Below, one piece after another: positions 26,838 to 35,818 of a DNA stretch of 64,000 nt (the first letter of the stretch is position 1; every line of letters begins with the position of its first letter). The stretch is from Acidobacteriota bacterium (GTDB lineage: Bacteria > Acidobacteriota > Terriglobia > Acidiferrales > UBA7541). Both the position numbers and the translations under genes were made by a program. A model generated the notes under the pieces. The model did not search any database, was not told where the DNA came from, and saw only the letters and a list, made by a program, of their open reading frames with translations. Where the stretch lies: NCBI GenBank assembly GCA_003224085.1, contig QHYK01000057.1:62001-126000 (forward strand), written 5' to 3'.

Positions 26838-26853
26838 TATTTCACGTGAAACA
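26838..26853. promoter_or_regulatory. parS-like ParB binding site
   Basis: TATTTCACGTGAAACA matches the bacterial parS consensus TGTTTCACGTGAAACA at 15 of 16 positions, with a perfect inner 12-base palindrome TTTCACGTGAAA. It lies in the 186-base spacer between the divergent CPBP protease and recG genes, 27 bases upstream of the protease GTG. ParB binds such sites to nucleate chromosome partition complexes, and they usually cluster near the replication origin. No parA/parB or second site is in the window. Confidence 0.7.
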
Positions 26854-26997
26854 AATTGCTCCTATTGGCTTCCCTTGCCTGCGCTTAGACGCACCCTTTA
26901 GGAGACGGGAATCTCTCACTCTATCGGTAGGCGCGGGCACGGCGCAAGTTTTGGCACGGCCGCATCCGCGTTCCCGCAATGATATAAACAATAGTCA

Positions 26998-29118
26998 ATG
27001 GCCATGAGCCTCAGGACCGAAGTGCGCATGATTAAGGGCGTCGGCCCGCAGCGCGCCGAGCTGCTTGCGGAGCGCGGCATTTACACGCTCGACGATCTAC
27101 TCGACTACCTGCCGTTTCGCTACGAAAACCGCATCCACTTTTCGAAAGTGAAAGACATCCAGCCGAACGGCACGTATACGATTCGCGCGCGCGTGATGAG
27201 CGGCCAGGCCGTTCGAAACATGCGATTCCGGCGCGATGCCATCTACCATTTGTTGGTGCGAGACGAGGATGGCGGCTTGCTGCCTTGCAAGTTTTTTCAT
27301 GGCGGCTATCTCGAAGGGCGACTGAAGCCCGGCCAACTTCTGATTCTCCACGGCAAAGCGGAAGTTGACCGGCTGCGGCCGGCGCGGCTCGAGATGATCA
27401 ATCCGCAAATCGAGCTGCTGAACAGCGAGGAGGTGGATTCCACCGAGGCGGGCCGCATCGTGCCGATTTACGAAGCCATGGGCACAATTAGCTCGAAACA
27501 GATTCGCCGCGCCATGTACGCCGCAGTGCAACTCCTCGATTCCCGGATGCCGGATGTTTTGCCGGAAAGTTTGCGCGCCCGGCTGGGTTATCCTTCGCGT
27601 AGCGAAGCGCTCCTACATACGCACTTCCCCGAGCCCACTGAATCGCTCGACGCGCTGAACACGTTTCGCTCGCCCGCGCAGCAGAGGCTGATCTTCGAGG
27701 AGTTTTTTCTGTATCAGCTCAGCTTGGGCCTGGACCGCCGCGCGACGCGCAAAGAAAATGCCATCGCCTTCCGTGTCCGCGAAGACCGCATACGCGAAGC
27801 ATTGAAGCGTATCCTTCCGTTCAAGCCAACCGGAGCGCAGAAACGTGTTCTCGCGGAGATCGTGGCGGACATGGAAAAGCCGGCGCCGATGAACCGCCTG
27901 TTGCAGGGTGATGTCGGCAGCGGAAAGACCATCATCGCATTGCAAGCCGCGGTGATCGGCATGGAGAACGGTACGCAGGCCGCGCTCATGGCGCCGACGG
28001 AGATTCTTGCCGTCCAGCATTTCCTATCGGCAAGGCGCATTCTGAGTAAAGCAGGCTACCGCGTTGAGCTGCTTATAAGCGGCATGAAGTTCGCGGAAAA
28101 GCAGGCGGCGCTTGAACGCATCCGTTCAGGCGAAGCGCAACTGGTGATCGGCACGCATGCGCTGATCGAAGAAAACATCCAGTTTTCGCGCCTGGGTTTC
28201 GTGGCCATTGACGAACAGCACCGCTTCGGAGTCTTGCAGCGCAAGCGGCTGATGGACAAAGCGGCCTCCCACGGCCATGCGCCGCATGTCCTCGTGCTCA
28301 CGGCCACGCCGATTCCACGCACGCTGTCGCTGACGCTCTACGGCGACCTGGACGTTTCCGTATTGGACGAATTGCCGCCGGGTCGCACGCCCATCATCAC
28401 GCGGGTGACCACCGAACAACATCTTCCCGGCGTCTGGGAGTCCCTTCGGCGGGAAGTTGCGGCCGGGCATCAGGGCTACATCGTTTATCCGGTCATCGAA
28501 GAATCCAAGCTCGAGTTGAAGGCGGCTATCGATGAATACAAGCGGCTTTCCAAAGAGGTTTTCCCAAGACTAAAGCTGGGGCTTTTACATGGCCGGCTTT
28601 CCAGCGAGGAAAAAGACGACGTGATGCAACGCTTTCACCGGGGCGAAGTGCAAATCCTCGTGACTACGACGGTTGTGGAAGTCGGCGTGGATGTGCCCAA
28701 CGCCACGGTGATGGTCATCGAGCATGCTGAGCGCTTCGGGCTCGCGCAACTCCATCAACTTCGCGGGCGTATCGGCCGCGGCGCGCAAAAGTCGCACTGC
28801 GTACTGGTGGCGCCGTTTCGAATGACCGACGGGGCGCGCGCCCGGCTCGATACCGTGGTGCGCACTTCGAATGGTTTTGAGATCGCCGAAGCGGACCTCC
28901 TGCTTCGCGGCCCGGGCGAATTTTTCGGCACGCGGCAATCCGGAGAACTGGGCTTTCACATTGCGAACCCGTTGCGCGACAAGGAATTGCTCGAACTGGC
29001 GCGCAAAGAGGCATTCGCCCTTGTCGAAGACCTAGCGCAGCACGAGGAACTCGAGCGCGTCTTGCGAATGCTGCCCGGAGAATGGCAGCGCCGCTACCAT
29101 CTGGCAAAGGTGGGCTAG
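26998..29118 (+). CDS. recG: ATP-dependent DNA helicase RecG
   Basis: RecG remodels stalled forks and R-loops by driving branch migration. At 706 residues it is normal length. The N-terminal wedge/OB domain is recognisable (GVGPQRAELLAERGIYTLDD and then DLLDYLPFRYENR). The helicase core has Walker A GDVGSGKT, APTEIL, DEQH box VAIDEQHRFGVLQRKRL, motif III LTATPIPRTLSLTLYGD, motif V VVEVGVDVPNATVMV and motif VI QLRGRIGRGAQKSHC. The C-terminal FFGTRQSGELGFH is a RecG hallmark. ATG 26998 begins MAMSLRTEVRMIKGVGP; the second Met (27004) is equally plausible. It is followed at 134 bases by rsmD. Confidence 0.97.
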   Translation: MAMSLRTEVRMIKGVGPQRAELLAERGIYTLDDLLDYLPFRYENRIHFSKVKDIQPNGTYTIRARVMSGQAVRNMRFRRDAIYHLLVRDEDGGLLPCKFFHGGYLEGRLKPGQLLILHGKAEVDRLRPARLEMINPQIELLNSEEVDSTEAGRIVPIYEAMGTISSKQIRRAMYAAVQLLDSRMPDVLPESLRARLGYPSRSEALLHTHFPEPTESLDALNTFRSPAQQRLIFEEFFLYQLSLGLDRRATRKENAIAFRVREDRIREALKRILPFKPTGAQKRVLAEIVADMEKPAPMNRLLQGDVGSGKTIIALQAAVIGMENGTQAALMAPTEILAVQHFLSARRILSKAGYRVELLISGMKFAEKQAALERIRSGEAQLVIGTHALIEENIQFSRLGFVAIDEQHRFGVLQRKRLMDKAASHGHAPHVLVLTATPIPRTLSLTLYGDLDVSVLDELPPGRTPIITRVTTEQHLPGVWESLRREVAAGHQGYIVYPVIEESKLELKAAIDEYKRLSKEVFPRLKLGLLHGRLSSEEKDDVMQRFHRGEVQILVTTTVVEVGVDVPNATVMVIEHAERFGLAQLHQLRGRIGRGAQKSHCVLVAPFRMTDGARARLDTVVRTSNGFEIAEADLLLRGPGEFFGTRQSGELGFHIANPLRDKELLELARKEAFALVEDLAQHEELERVLRMLPGEWQRRYHLAKVG

Positions 29119-29251
29119 GCGGCTGCGCGCCCCGGTCAAGGGGCTCCATTACCCGCTCTGTAGACAGCGCCCCTTAGCGACCTCGGCTACCGCTTGCGGC
29201 CCGGCAAGGCTCTTGACTTGGAACCAACAACCGAAGCTAATAACGGAATTC

Positions 29252-29851
29252 ATGCGCGTCATCGCGGGAAGCTATCGCAGCCGCATCCTGAAGCGTCTTA
29301 AGGGCCTGGCGCTTCGGCCAACGAGCGATCGCCTGCGCGAAACGCTGTTTGATGTGCTGGGGCCGGAAGTGGTCGGTTCGCGGTTTCTCGATCTTTTTGC
29401 AGGAACCGGGGCGATTGGCATTGAGGCGCTGAGCCGCGGGGCCGCCGAAGTGGTGTTCGTGGAAAATCACGCGCCCGCCGCGGTATTAATCCGGCGAAAT
29501 CTCGCGTCGCTCGGCATTCGAAAGGGAGCGACGGTGCTGGCCATGGATGCCCTCCGCAGTCTCGAGAAGCTCGGTTCAACAAGCAAGGGAAAGGCCTCCG
29601 CGTATGATTATGTTTTTCTCGATCCTCCCTATGCTGCAGCCAACGACTATGTTCGCGTGCTAGAATCTTTGGGTTGGGGGAATCTACTTGCACCGGGCGG
29701 CGTGGTGATCGCGGAGCACCGCCGCAACTTCGATTTGCCGGAAGAGACGGGCGCGCTCGAGTGCTACCGCGTACTCAAACAGGGTGGTGCGGCTCTGAGT
29801 TTCTACCGCCGCGCTGCCGCAGCTGCCGGCAAAAACAACTCTGCTCCGTAA
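29252..29851 (+). CDS. rsmD: 16S rRNA (guanine(966)-N(2))-methyltransferase
   Basis: RsmD methylates N2 of G966 in the small-subunit rRNA. The 199-residue protein begins MRVIAGSYRSRILK, the family signature. The SAM-binding motif I is FLDLFAGTGAIGIEALSRGA, and the catalytic motif IV is YVFLDPPYA. Region RPTSDRLRETLFDVL is also typical. An upstream in-frame Met at 29213 is less likely because conservation starts at 29252. It lies between recG and a TonB-like gene, in the same direction. Confidence 0.95.
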   Translation: MRVIAGSYRSRILKRLKGLALRPTSDRLRETLFDVLGPEVVGSRFLDLFAGTGAIGIEALSRGAAEVVFVENHAPAAVLIRRNLASLGIRKGATVLAMDALRSLEKLGSTSKGKASAYDYVFLDPPYAAANDYVRVLESLGWGNLLAPGGVVIAEHRRNFDLPEETGALECYRVLKQGGAALSFYRRAAAAAGKNNSAP

Positions 29852-29941
29852 ACCCGCTCAAGCAGAGGCTAACTTTCTGAGAGTGTTCTGCGGCGTTGCA
29901 GGCAACGAGCGCGCGCCACGCCGAATCGAAGGGAGGTGTCA

Positions 29942-31639
29942 TTGAACCGCTTCGGCTCATTCGGTAACGCCGGACAGGCGACGGGCGCCGCACGAGCGCC
30001 AGTGCATTTGCCCGAAGGCCGTAGGCCGCAGCTGGATATTGCCTGGGGAAGTTTTCATCAAGGAATCAGCAGCAGCCTCGGCGTGCTCTTACGCAAATCG
30101 CCGGTACCTGAGAAATTCACGATCGAAGGCTTCTTCAAATACTGCTGGATTGAAGGCCAATTGCCGCGCCGCGCAATCCTCGCGGCGGCTTTGTGGCACG
30201 TCGTGTTTTTTGTGCTGCCGTATCCGCAGCTTCCATCCCGAGCGCATCCTAATCCCGCGTTTGATAACGTCGAACTTTCCTGGTCCGGACCAGTCAACGA
30301 TCTGCCTTTGCTGGAGCTGAAGGCCGCAAAACCCCAGCCTGAGCCCAAGCCAACGCCGCAGAGCGAACCCGAGAAACCTCCGCCCCGGGAAGGCGCCGAC
30401 GCGTTCCATCCTCGCCAGCACATTTTCAGCGATCCCGTGCGTCCAAATCATCCGCGCCAGACGTTGATCAATTCCGCCGCGCCGCCGGAGCCGCCAAAAA
30501 TTCTTCCGAACCTGCCAAACATGGTGCAAATCCAGGACCTGGCTGGCCCAGCGCGGCCGCGCCTGGTCATCAGCAAGGAGGAACTCGCCAAGCTGCACCC
30601 AAAACAGCGTCGCCTAGCCACCGTGACGGACGCGCCCCCGCCGGACGTGCCCATGTTCGAACAGAAGCCTGGCGAGCTGGCATTGATGGCTTCGCCGAAC
30701 GCCCCCGCGCGGCCAAGCCTCGAATTGAACGCCGGGGCTTCGCCGCGCATCGCGCCTAAAGCGCAGCCTGGTGACTCGGGACCGGCGCCGGAAGTTGGAG
30801 CCGCGGAGCTTGCCGGGGCAAACGGGAATCCGGCGACCTTGATTGCGCTCGCGGCAACGCCCGCTCCGCCTTCCCCAGTTGTACCGCCGCAAGGAAATCT
30901 TGCGGCGCGCGTATCCATCTCGCCGGAAGGCAAGAAACCCGGAGTGCCGGGCGGCTCGCCGAAGGGAACTCCCGGGGCCACCGGCGGGACCGGCGGCGGC
31001 TCCGGCAACCATGCGCCCAACACTAATGGGATCGACATCAGCATCCGTGGCGGGAATCCTCCGGCAAACCAAGCGGTTTCGGGCCTTGCCGACGCGGCCA
31101 AGATCAACGCCCCCGCGCCGCATGCGCTCCTCACGCGGCCTGGGCCAAAAGCCACCTCCGACGACCAGCCGGTGAGAACCGGCCCACCGAATTTCGCTGC
31201 GCTTCCGGCGGGCGCAAAACCAGAACAGATCTTTGAATCGAAAAAGATTTACAAAATGCAAATCGACATGCCGAACCTGAACAGCGCGACGGGGAGCTGG
31301 ATCTTGAATTTCACCGAGCTGCGTGTGAATTCCGATGCGCCGCGGCCGCCTTCTTCGGACCTTAGCGGGCCTGTGCCGATTCGAAAAGTGGATCCCAAAT
31401 ATCCGCCAACGCTGATGAACGAACATGTGGAAGGGGAAGTGGTGCTTTACGCCGCGATTCGCCGCGATGGCTCGGTGGACAGCATTCAGCTGGTGCGCGG
31501 AATTGATGAAGAGCTCGACGCCAATGCCATGAAGGCGCTCGGCCAATGGAAGTTCCGGCCGGCCACGCGGCTGGGTGAGCCGGTGGAACTCGAAGCCATC
31601 GTGCACATCCCGTTTCACGCCCGGGACAATCGCTACTAA
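29942..31639 (+). CDS. TonB-family energy transducer
   Basis: The protein has about 566 residues with one predicted membrane helix (RRAILAAALWHVVFFVLPYP, about 80-100). A long Pro/Ala/Gly-rich periplasmic spacer follows (KPQPEPKPTPQSEPEKPPP and then GTPGATGGTGGGSGNHAPN). The C-terminal TonB domain (IRKVDPKYPPTLMNEHVEGE, YAAIRRDGSVDSIQLVRGID, ANAMKALGQWKFRPATRLGE) should engage TonB-dependent receptors. I place the start at TTG 29942 because GGGAGG sits five bases ahead; a GTG at 29936 overlaps that ribosome binding site. It has an unusually long cytoplasmic N-terminus (about 80 residues). No exbB/exbD is adjacent. It converges on the ketopantoate-reductase-like gene with only 10 bases between them. 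Confidence 0.85.
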   Translation: MNRFGSFGNAGQATGAARAPVHLPEGRRPQLDIAWGSFHQGISSSLGVLLRKSPVPEKFTIEGFFKYCWIEGQLPRRAILAAALWHVVFFVLPYPQLPSRAHPNPAFDNVELSWSGPVNDLPLLELKAAKPQPEPKPTPQSEPEKPPPREGADAFHPRQHIFSDPVRPNHPRQTLINSAAPPEPPKILPNLPNMVQIQDLAGPARPRLVISKEELAKLHPKQRRLATVTDAPPPDVPMFEQKPGELALMASPNAPARPSLELNAGASPRIAPKAQPGDSGPAPEVGAAELAGANGNPATLIALAATPAPPSPVVPPQGNLAARVSISPEGKKPGVPGGSPKGTPGATGGTGGGSGNHAPNTNGIDISIRGGNPPANQAVSGLADAAKINAPAPHALLTRPGPKATSDDQPVRTGPPNFAALPAGAKPEQIFESKKIYKMQIDMPNLNSATGSWILNFTELRVNSDAPRPPSSDLSGPVPIRKVDPKYPPTLMNEHVEGEVVLYAAIRRDGSVDSIQLVRGIDEELDANAMKALGQWKFRPATRLGEPVELEAIVHIPFHARDNRY

Positions 31640-31649
31640 GAAGATTCCC

Positions 31650-32579
31650 TCAGGAACGGCCTTCGGCGAGTTTCACTAACGCATAGAGCGCGTGGTTTAC
31701 CGGCGTGGGAACTCCCAGTTCTGCGCCACGGCGCGACACGTACCCATTCAGCGAATCCATTTCGGTGCGCTTGCCGCGATTCCTATCTTGCGCCGTCGAG
31801 GAAAGCGCTTCGGCCATCTGCGTGGCAATTTTCAGCGCGCCTGCCAGCGCTGCTTGGGGGTCTTCCAGTCCCGGCGGATGAATCCTGCCCGCTTTGGCGA
31901 CCGCGAGGACTTCGTAAACGGCCGTCTCCACGACTTTCCAGGCGTCGGGGCTTCCCGCGATTTGGCCATACTTCGCGTGACCGAGCGCCGACACCGCATT
32001 CAAAGCGCAGTTCCAGACCAGCTTGGTCCAGAGCTCGCCTTCGATGTTGTCCGAAATGCGGCAAGCAACGTTTCCACGCGTAAAGAGTGCCGCAATGCAC
32101 TCGGTTTTTTCGTTTTTTGGGCCAACCACCAGGTCGCCGCGGGCAACGTGTTTGACTCGGCCCGGTTGGGGTACCGAAGCGGCCACGTAAACCACGCTGG
32201 GAAGCGCGTCAATCTTGGCGGCAGCGCGAATTTGTTCCACGTTGTCTACGCCATTCTGCATACTCAGGACGAGCGCGCCCTTCGAAAGCCATGGCGCGAT
32301 GGCGCGCGCCGTTGTGGCATTGTCGGTGGTCTTCACGCAGAAGAGAACGAGTTCCGCGTCGCGCACCGCGCTAATTTCCGGGGAAGCCTCGACGCGGACT
32401 TTTTCTTGAAATTGCAAGGTATCGAGGAACAGCCCGTTTTTCTTGACCGCATCAACAAAGGCCGGGCGGCCGATCATGGTTACCGGCGCACCCGCTCGGG
32501 CCAACAAACCTCCAAAATATCCGCCGACGGCGCCGGCACCGACGACGGCAATTCTGGGCCACGGTTGCGATTCGCTCAT
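31650..32579 (-). CDS. 2-dehydropantoate 2-reductase-like protein
   Basis: The 309-residue protein has an N-terminal Rossmann motif RIAVVGAGAVGGYFGGLLAR and a central VLFCVKTTDNATTARAI followed by LSMQNGVDN. Its C-terminal helical domain carries the catalytic Lys region ELWTKLVWNCALNAVSAL. This is the ApbA/PanE fold; members reduce ketopantoate to pantoate in coenzyme A synthesis or act on other 2-oxo acids. The ATG at 32579 overlaps the upstream aminotransferase stop by four bases (ATGA), which marks a two-gene operon. Because it is paired with an aminotransferase rather than panB/panC, its substrate may not be ketopantoate. Confidence 0.9.
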   Translation of the reverse strand: MSESQPWPRIAVVGAGAVGGYFGGLLARAGAPVTMIGRPAFVDAVKKNGLFLDTLQFQEKVRVEASPEISAVRDAELVLFCVKTTDNATTARAIAPWLSKGALVLSMQNGVDNVEQIRAAAKIDALPSVVYVAASVPQPGRVKHVARGDLVVGPKNEKTECIAALFTRGNVACRISDNIEGELWTKLVWNCALNAVSALGHAKYGQIAGSPDAWKVVETAVYEVLAVAKAGRIHPPGLEDPQAALAGALKIATQMAEALSSTAQDRNRGKRTEMDSLNGYVSRRGAELGVPTPVNHALYALVKLAEGRS

Positions 32580-33742
32580 GGAGTGATCACGCTGATGAGC
32601 CGGTCGATGTCGCGTTCGGTATTGTACAGGTGCGGAGAAACGCGAATGTTGCCTTCGCGCAGGCTGACGATCACGTTTTCTTTGCGTAGGCGCTGGTACA
32701 ACTCGGTCGTCTTCTCGCGGCTGCGCGCGGAGAAACATCCGTAGGGGCCGCGTCTCGCGGCGTCGAGCGGGCTCGCCGGAATGCAACGATCCTTGGGAAG
32801 ACGAGCAAACATGAAATCCATGAGTTTGCGGTTGTGCGCCGCGACGCGTTCCGGACCCACGCGCAAAACGAATTCCACCGAGGCGTCCATGGCCGCTAAA
32901 TTGAAATTGTAATAGCTGGCCCATTCCGGCGCATCCCAGCGTTTGGCGTTCGGGGCGGGCTTGGGATCGTCAAAATTCAACGCGGAAAAATTTTCTGAAC
33001 CTTGGACTGCCATCCAGTAGAACGGTCCGGGCCGCATGGCCGGCAAGTGCTCGCTCTTAATCCAAAAAAATCCTGTGCCAAAGGGGCTGAGCAGCCATTT
33101 GTACCCGGCGCAAACAAGAAAATCGGCTCCCAGTTTGCGAACGTCCATCGGCATCGCGCCGCAACACTGGCTGACATCGAGCAGAAGCAGCGCGCCTTGC
33201 CTGTGGCACGCCGCCGCCACGCGGGGCGCATCCAACAGCGACCCATCGTCGTACCGCACCAGGCTCACCGAAACGATGCGTGTCTTGGGGGTGAGCGCCG
33301 CGATGAAATCGTCTGCCGTAATGAACCTCTCGCGTGGCGCGACAATCTTCACTTTCAGCCCTTCTCGCTCCTCCATCGGTTTCCAGGCCGTGTACTGCAG
33401 CGGGAATTCACCTGTGGCGACGACCACTTCGTCCCCGGGATTCCACTTCAGCGCGTAAGCGACCGCGGCTGCGCCGGCGCTTGCGCCGCTGGTAAGGGCA
33501 ATCTCTTCCGGTTGGCCGCCAATCAGCTTTGCGAGACACTCGCGGATACGATTGGGCACTTCAAAGTACGTGGCGTCGGTCTTGTGGTGCGGAAATTTCT
33601 TGGCTTCGAGCGCAGCTTGCACGGCGCGAACGGAAACGCGCGGAAGCGGCGACTGGCCCGCCAGATTCAAATAAGTCGCGTCTTCGAATTCGAACCACTC
33701 CTGGCGCCAGTCGATTTGCGGCGAAATGGTCGTAGAAGCCAT
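32576..33742 (-). CDS. Class V PLP-dependent aminotransferase (cysteine desulfurase/epimerase-like)
   Basis: The 388-residue protein has class V features: TSGASAGAAAVAYALKWNPG for the phosphate-binding loop, LLLDVSQCCGAMPMDVRKLG with the cofactor Asp, and FLVCAGYKWLLSPFGTGFFW with the Schiff-base Lys. No mobile catalytic Cys loop as in SufS/IscS is evident, so isopenicillin-N-epimerase-like or kynureninase-like activity is equally possible. AAAGGAG, eight bases before ATG 33742, supports this start over the longer open frame. It is translationally coupled to the downstream reductase. Confidence 0.88.
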   Translation of the reverse strand: MASTTISPQIDWRQEWFEFEDATYLNLAGQSPLPRVSVRAVQAALEAKKFPHHKTDATYFEVPNRIRECLAKLIGGQPEEIALTSGASAGAAAVAYALKWNPGDEVVVATGEFPLQYTAWKPMEEREGLKVKIVAPRERFITADDFIAALTPKTRIVSVSLVRYDDGSLLDAPRVAAACHRQGALLLLDVSQCCGAMPMDVRKLGADFLVCAGYKWLLSPFGTGFFWIKSEHLPAMRPGPFYWMAVQGSENFSALNFDDPKPAPNAKRWDAPEWASYYNFNLAAMDASVEFVLRVGPERVAAHNRKLMDFMFARLPKDRCIPASPLDAARRGPYGCFSARSREKTTELYQRLRKENVIVSLREGNIRVSPHLYNTERDIDRLISVITP

Positions 33743-33899
33743 GGAAGCCGCTCCTTTCCGGAGATCACCCGTGGTATGTAAAAAGTTAGATTCGCAGAGA
33801 GGGGGCCCGGTACAACATCCAATTTGGGGCGCAGGCGGAGGCGTGTGTGGGGTAATGACCAAGCCCAAGTCCGGGCCGAGCCCGAATTTCTAGATGCGG

Positions 33900-34955
33900 T
33901 TAACGTTTGAAACCTTGATGCGGCGCTTTTGTGGGGCCTATCCCCGCGCTGCTTAGGGCTGAGCCATAGGCTTTCATCACCCGCAAGCCTACGAAATAGC
34001 CCAACGATCCGGTGAGCATCCCCCCCAGCACGTCCGCGACGTAGTGGTTTCGAACGTACACCGTCGAAACGTACATGCAGGCCACGAAGGGAAGGAAAAT
34101 CCAAAACAACCAGCGGCGGTGCCTCCATGCGCCCAACAGCGCGGCCATCGCCCCGGCCACGTGCTGGGAAGGAAACGCGGCTCCTTGCACTCGCCCGTAT
34201 TTCTCGATCAGATTTATCAACGCCGTAAATGGCCCGCCGGTCAGTTCCGCGCGCCATTGGCCAGCCAAGGTGAACCATGGGCTCTCGACGGGGAATAGAA
34301 TCGCGATGAGGTAGCCGAAAACGTACCCGACCCCCGAGTACGTCATCACGGCCCAATAATTTTTCAAATCGCGCTGGCAGTACAGAACGCCGCCGAGGAT
34401 CAGCAGGTAAACGAAATAGGTGAAATAGGAGAACTCCATGAATTCAGTCAGTGCGGGATGCGCGAATCTTCCGAGCCACAGCGAGGGATTGACGCCGGTA
34501 AGCCAGCGGTCGAAGGCCATGAGCTTCGCGTCCTGCCAACCGGGGTTCACCAAGTGCGCGAGGCGGCCCATTTCTTCGAAGCAAAAAAGAAAGAAAAGAT
34601 GCGGATACCAGTGGCGCCAAAAATGCCAGAGCCTTGAAGAAAATGTTTTGCCGGTTAGCCTGACGAGTTCCCCGGATCTTGTTCCCGCGCGGCTCAAGAG
34701 CAAAATGAGGGCTGCGACGACGGCTTGTACCCCCATCAATCTTGCCGGATGAACGAGATTCTCTCGGAACAGCGCAATCAAAACACTGGACAATCCTAAA
34801 TAGCCCAGCGCAATCTCCTCAAAGGCCCCGCATGCCGCCCATGCTGCTGAAAATTCCCTGGCCATCAGCGTTGGCAAGCCAAGCCGGCCTGTTTGCGTTG
34901 TCCACGCCATCGCCGTATCGCTGCCCTGATAATTCCCTCGGGGGAGTTCGTTCAT
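33900..34955 (-). CDS. PAP2-family membrane phosphatase
   Basis: The 351-residue protein has about six membrane helices (LGYLGLSSVLIALF, ALTEFMEFSYFTYFVYLLIL, YSGVGYVFGYLIAILF, WLFWIFLPFVACMYVSTVYV). The PAP2 phosphatase motifs are visible as FPSQHVAGAMAALLG and STVYVRNHYVADVLGG. The first K-x6-RP motif is not clear, but the SxxH and R-x3-H-x3-D motifs (Ser-Gln-His; Arg-Asn-His-Tyr-Val-Ala-Asp) are complete. ATG 34955 overlaps the HAD gene stop by four bases. It is the third gene of a coupled trio with a CDP-alcohol transferase and a HAD phosphatase, suggesting work on a phospholipid or isoprenoid phosphate. Confidence 0.88.
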   Translation of the reverse strand: MNELPRGNYQGSDTAMAWTTQTGRLGLPTLMAREFSAAWAACGAFEEIALGYLGLSSVLIALFRENLVHPARLMGVQAVVAALILLLSRAGTRSGELVRLTGKTFSSRLWHFWRHWYPHLFFLFCFEEMGRLAHLVNPGWQDAKLMAFDRWLTGVNPSLWLGRFAHPALTEFMEFSYFTYFVYLLILGGVLYCQRDLKNYWAVMTYSGVGYVFGYLIAILFPVESPWFTLAGQWRAELTGGPFTALINLIEKYGRVQGAAFPSQHVAGAMAALLGAWRHRRWLFWIFLPFVACMYVSTVYVRNHYVADVLGGMLTGSLGYFVGLRVMKAYGSALSSAGIGPTKAPHQGFKR

Positions 34956-35818
34956 CCACATGGCTCCATACTTAGTGGTCGTTCTTGAGTTTCTGGTGCA
35001 GCATTCACCGCTCGATAGACGGGCCAGCCGCGCTTTCGAGCGATTTGCCCAAGCCTTCCTGTTGGGTTCAGGCATGCGGGATTTCCTACGGCCATAAGCA
35101 TCCACCGATCGGCCGCGCTGTCGCCGTACGCCCAGCATTGCGACAAGTCCAGCCGCATTTCTTTCGCAAGGGCGCGAACGGCGCGTGCTTTTGCTTCTCC
35201 AAACATCGCTTCGCCAAGGATTCGCCCCGTCCATCTCCCGTCGATTTCTTCGAGCCGTGTCGCGCACAGGCGAATCTTCGTGGCAACTCCTCGAGCCTCC
35301 AGTTCGACTTCCAAGGCTCGGGTTGCGTTCGCCGCCAGCGGCTCCAGCGTCCCGCTCACAATCACAATGGCGTGGCCCTGGCATACATGGCAGGCAACCC
35401 GTTCGACTGCTTCCTGAAAAAAAAGAGGGACAGGGCATCGTGGGTTGTGCGTCGGAGGCGTCGATGGCTGTCCCTCGTCCCGGCTTTCGCTGGGCTGCGA
35501 AGCGCGGCCGCTCTTGTGCAGGGGAGTGGTGATCCGATTCTCCCCGCCCCTCTCGTCGAAACTCCGCACGTCCCGCAGGTACATCTTGTCTGCGTGCGCT
35601 ATCACCGTGATTCCTTGTGGAAGCAAGCGCATGGCCTCGCGCAGCCACGAGAAATAGCTCTGCAGCGGAATTTCGCGCCGGCAACTTAACATTCGGAAAA
35701 AACGCTGCTCCAGCGACGGCCAGGGAATCAGTGTTCCATCCAAGTCAAAAAACGCCGCTATTCTCCGATTGCGTTTCTTGACTTCGTTTATCTCCTTTAC
35801 GCCTTGTTCTGCCCTCAT
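34952..35818 (-). CDS. HAD-superfamily phosphatase (subfamily IB) with hairpin-bearing insert
   Basis: The 288-residue protein has HAD motif I AAFFDLDGTLIP (nucleophile Asp25), motif II IVIVSGTLEPLAAN and motif III/IV CWAYGDSAADRWML. The helical cap after motif I places it in the PSP-like IB group that often removes phosphate from small metabolites or lipid precursors. Residues about 86-132 (35423-35563) form a charged, Pro/Ser-rich insert that interrupts the cap between RDVRSFDERG and FFQEAVERV. The underlying DNA contains two hairpins, listed separately. ATG 35818 overlaps the CDP-alcohol transferase stop by four bases; an in-frame extension upstream is an overlap shadow. Confidence 0.88.
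   Translation of the reverse strand: MRAEQGVKEINEVKKRNRRIAAFFDLDGTLIPWPSLEQRFFRMLSCRREIPLQSYFSWLREAMRLLPQGITVIAHADKMYLRDVRSFDERGGENRITTPLHKSGRASQPSESRDEGQPSTPPTHNPRCPVPLFFQEAVERVACHVCQGHAIVIVSGTLEPLAANATRALEVELEARGVATKIRLCATRLEEIDGRWTGRILGEAMFGEAKARAVRALAKEMRLDLSQCWAYGDSAADRWMLMAVGNPACLNPTGRLGQIARKRGWPVYRAVNAAPETQERPLSMEPCG
35425..35476. repeat. 52-base palindromic element inside the HAD gene
   Basis: GAGGGACAG (35425-35433) pairs with CTGTCCCTC (35468-35476). After a one-base slip, GCATCG (35435-35440) pairs with CGATGGC (35462-35468). A run of A's precedes it on the plus strand. The element lies inside the insert of the HAD coding sequence and keeps the frame open. Confidence 0.7.
35521..35545. 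repeat. Second small hairpin in the HAD gene insert
   Basis: GGGGAG (35521-35526) pairs with CTCCCC (35540-35545) around a 13-base loop. It lies 45 bases from the larger palindrome and also inside the insert. Confidence 0.45.

Noticed and set aside
34956-35684. In-frame upstream extension of the PAP2 gene
   Set aside because: It would overlap the whole HAD gene; ATGA coupling at 34955 gives the natural start.
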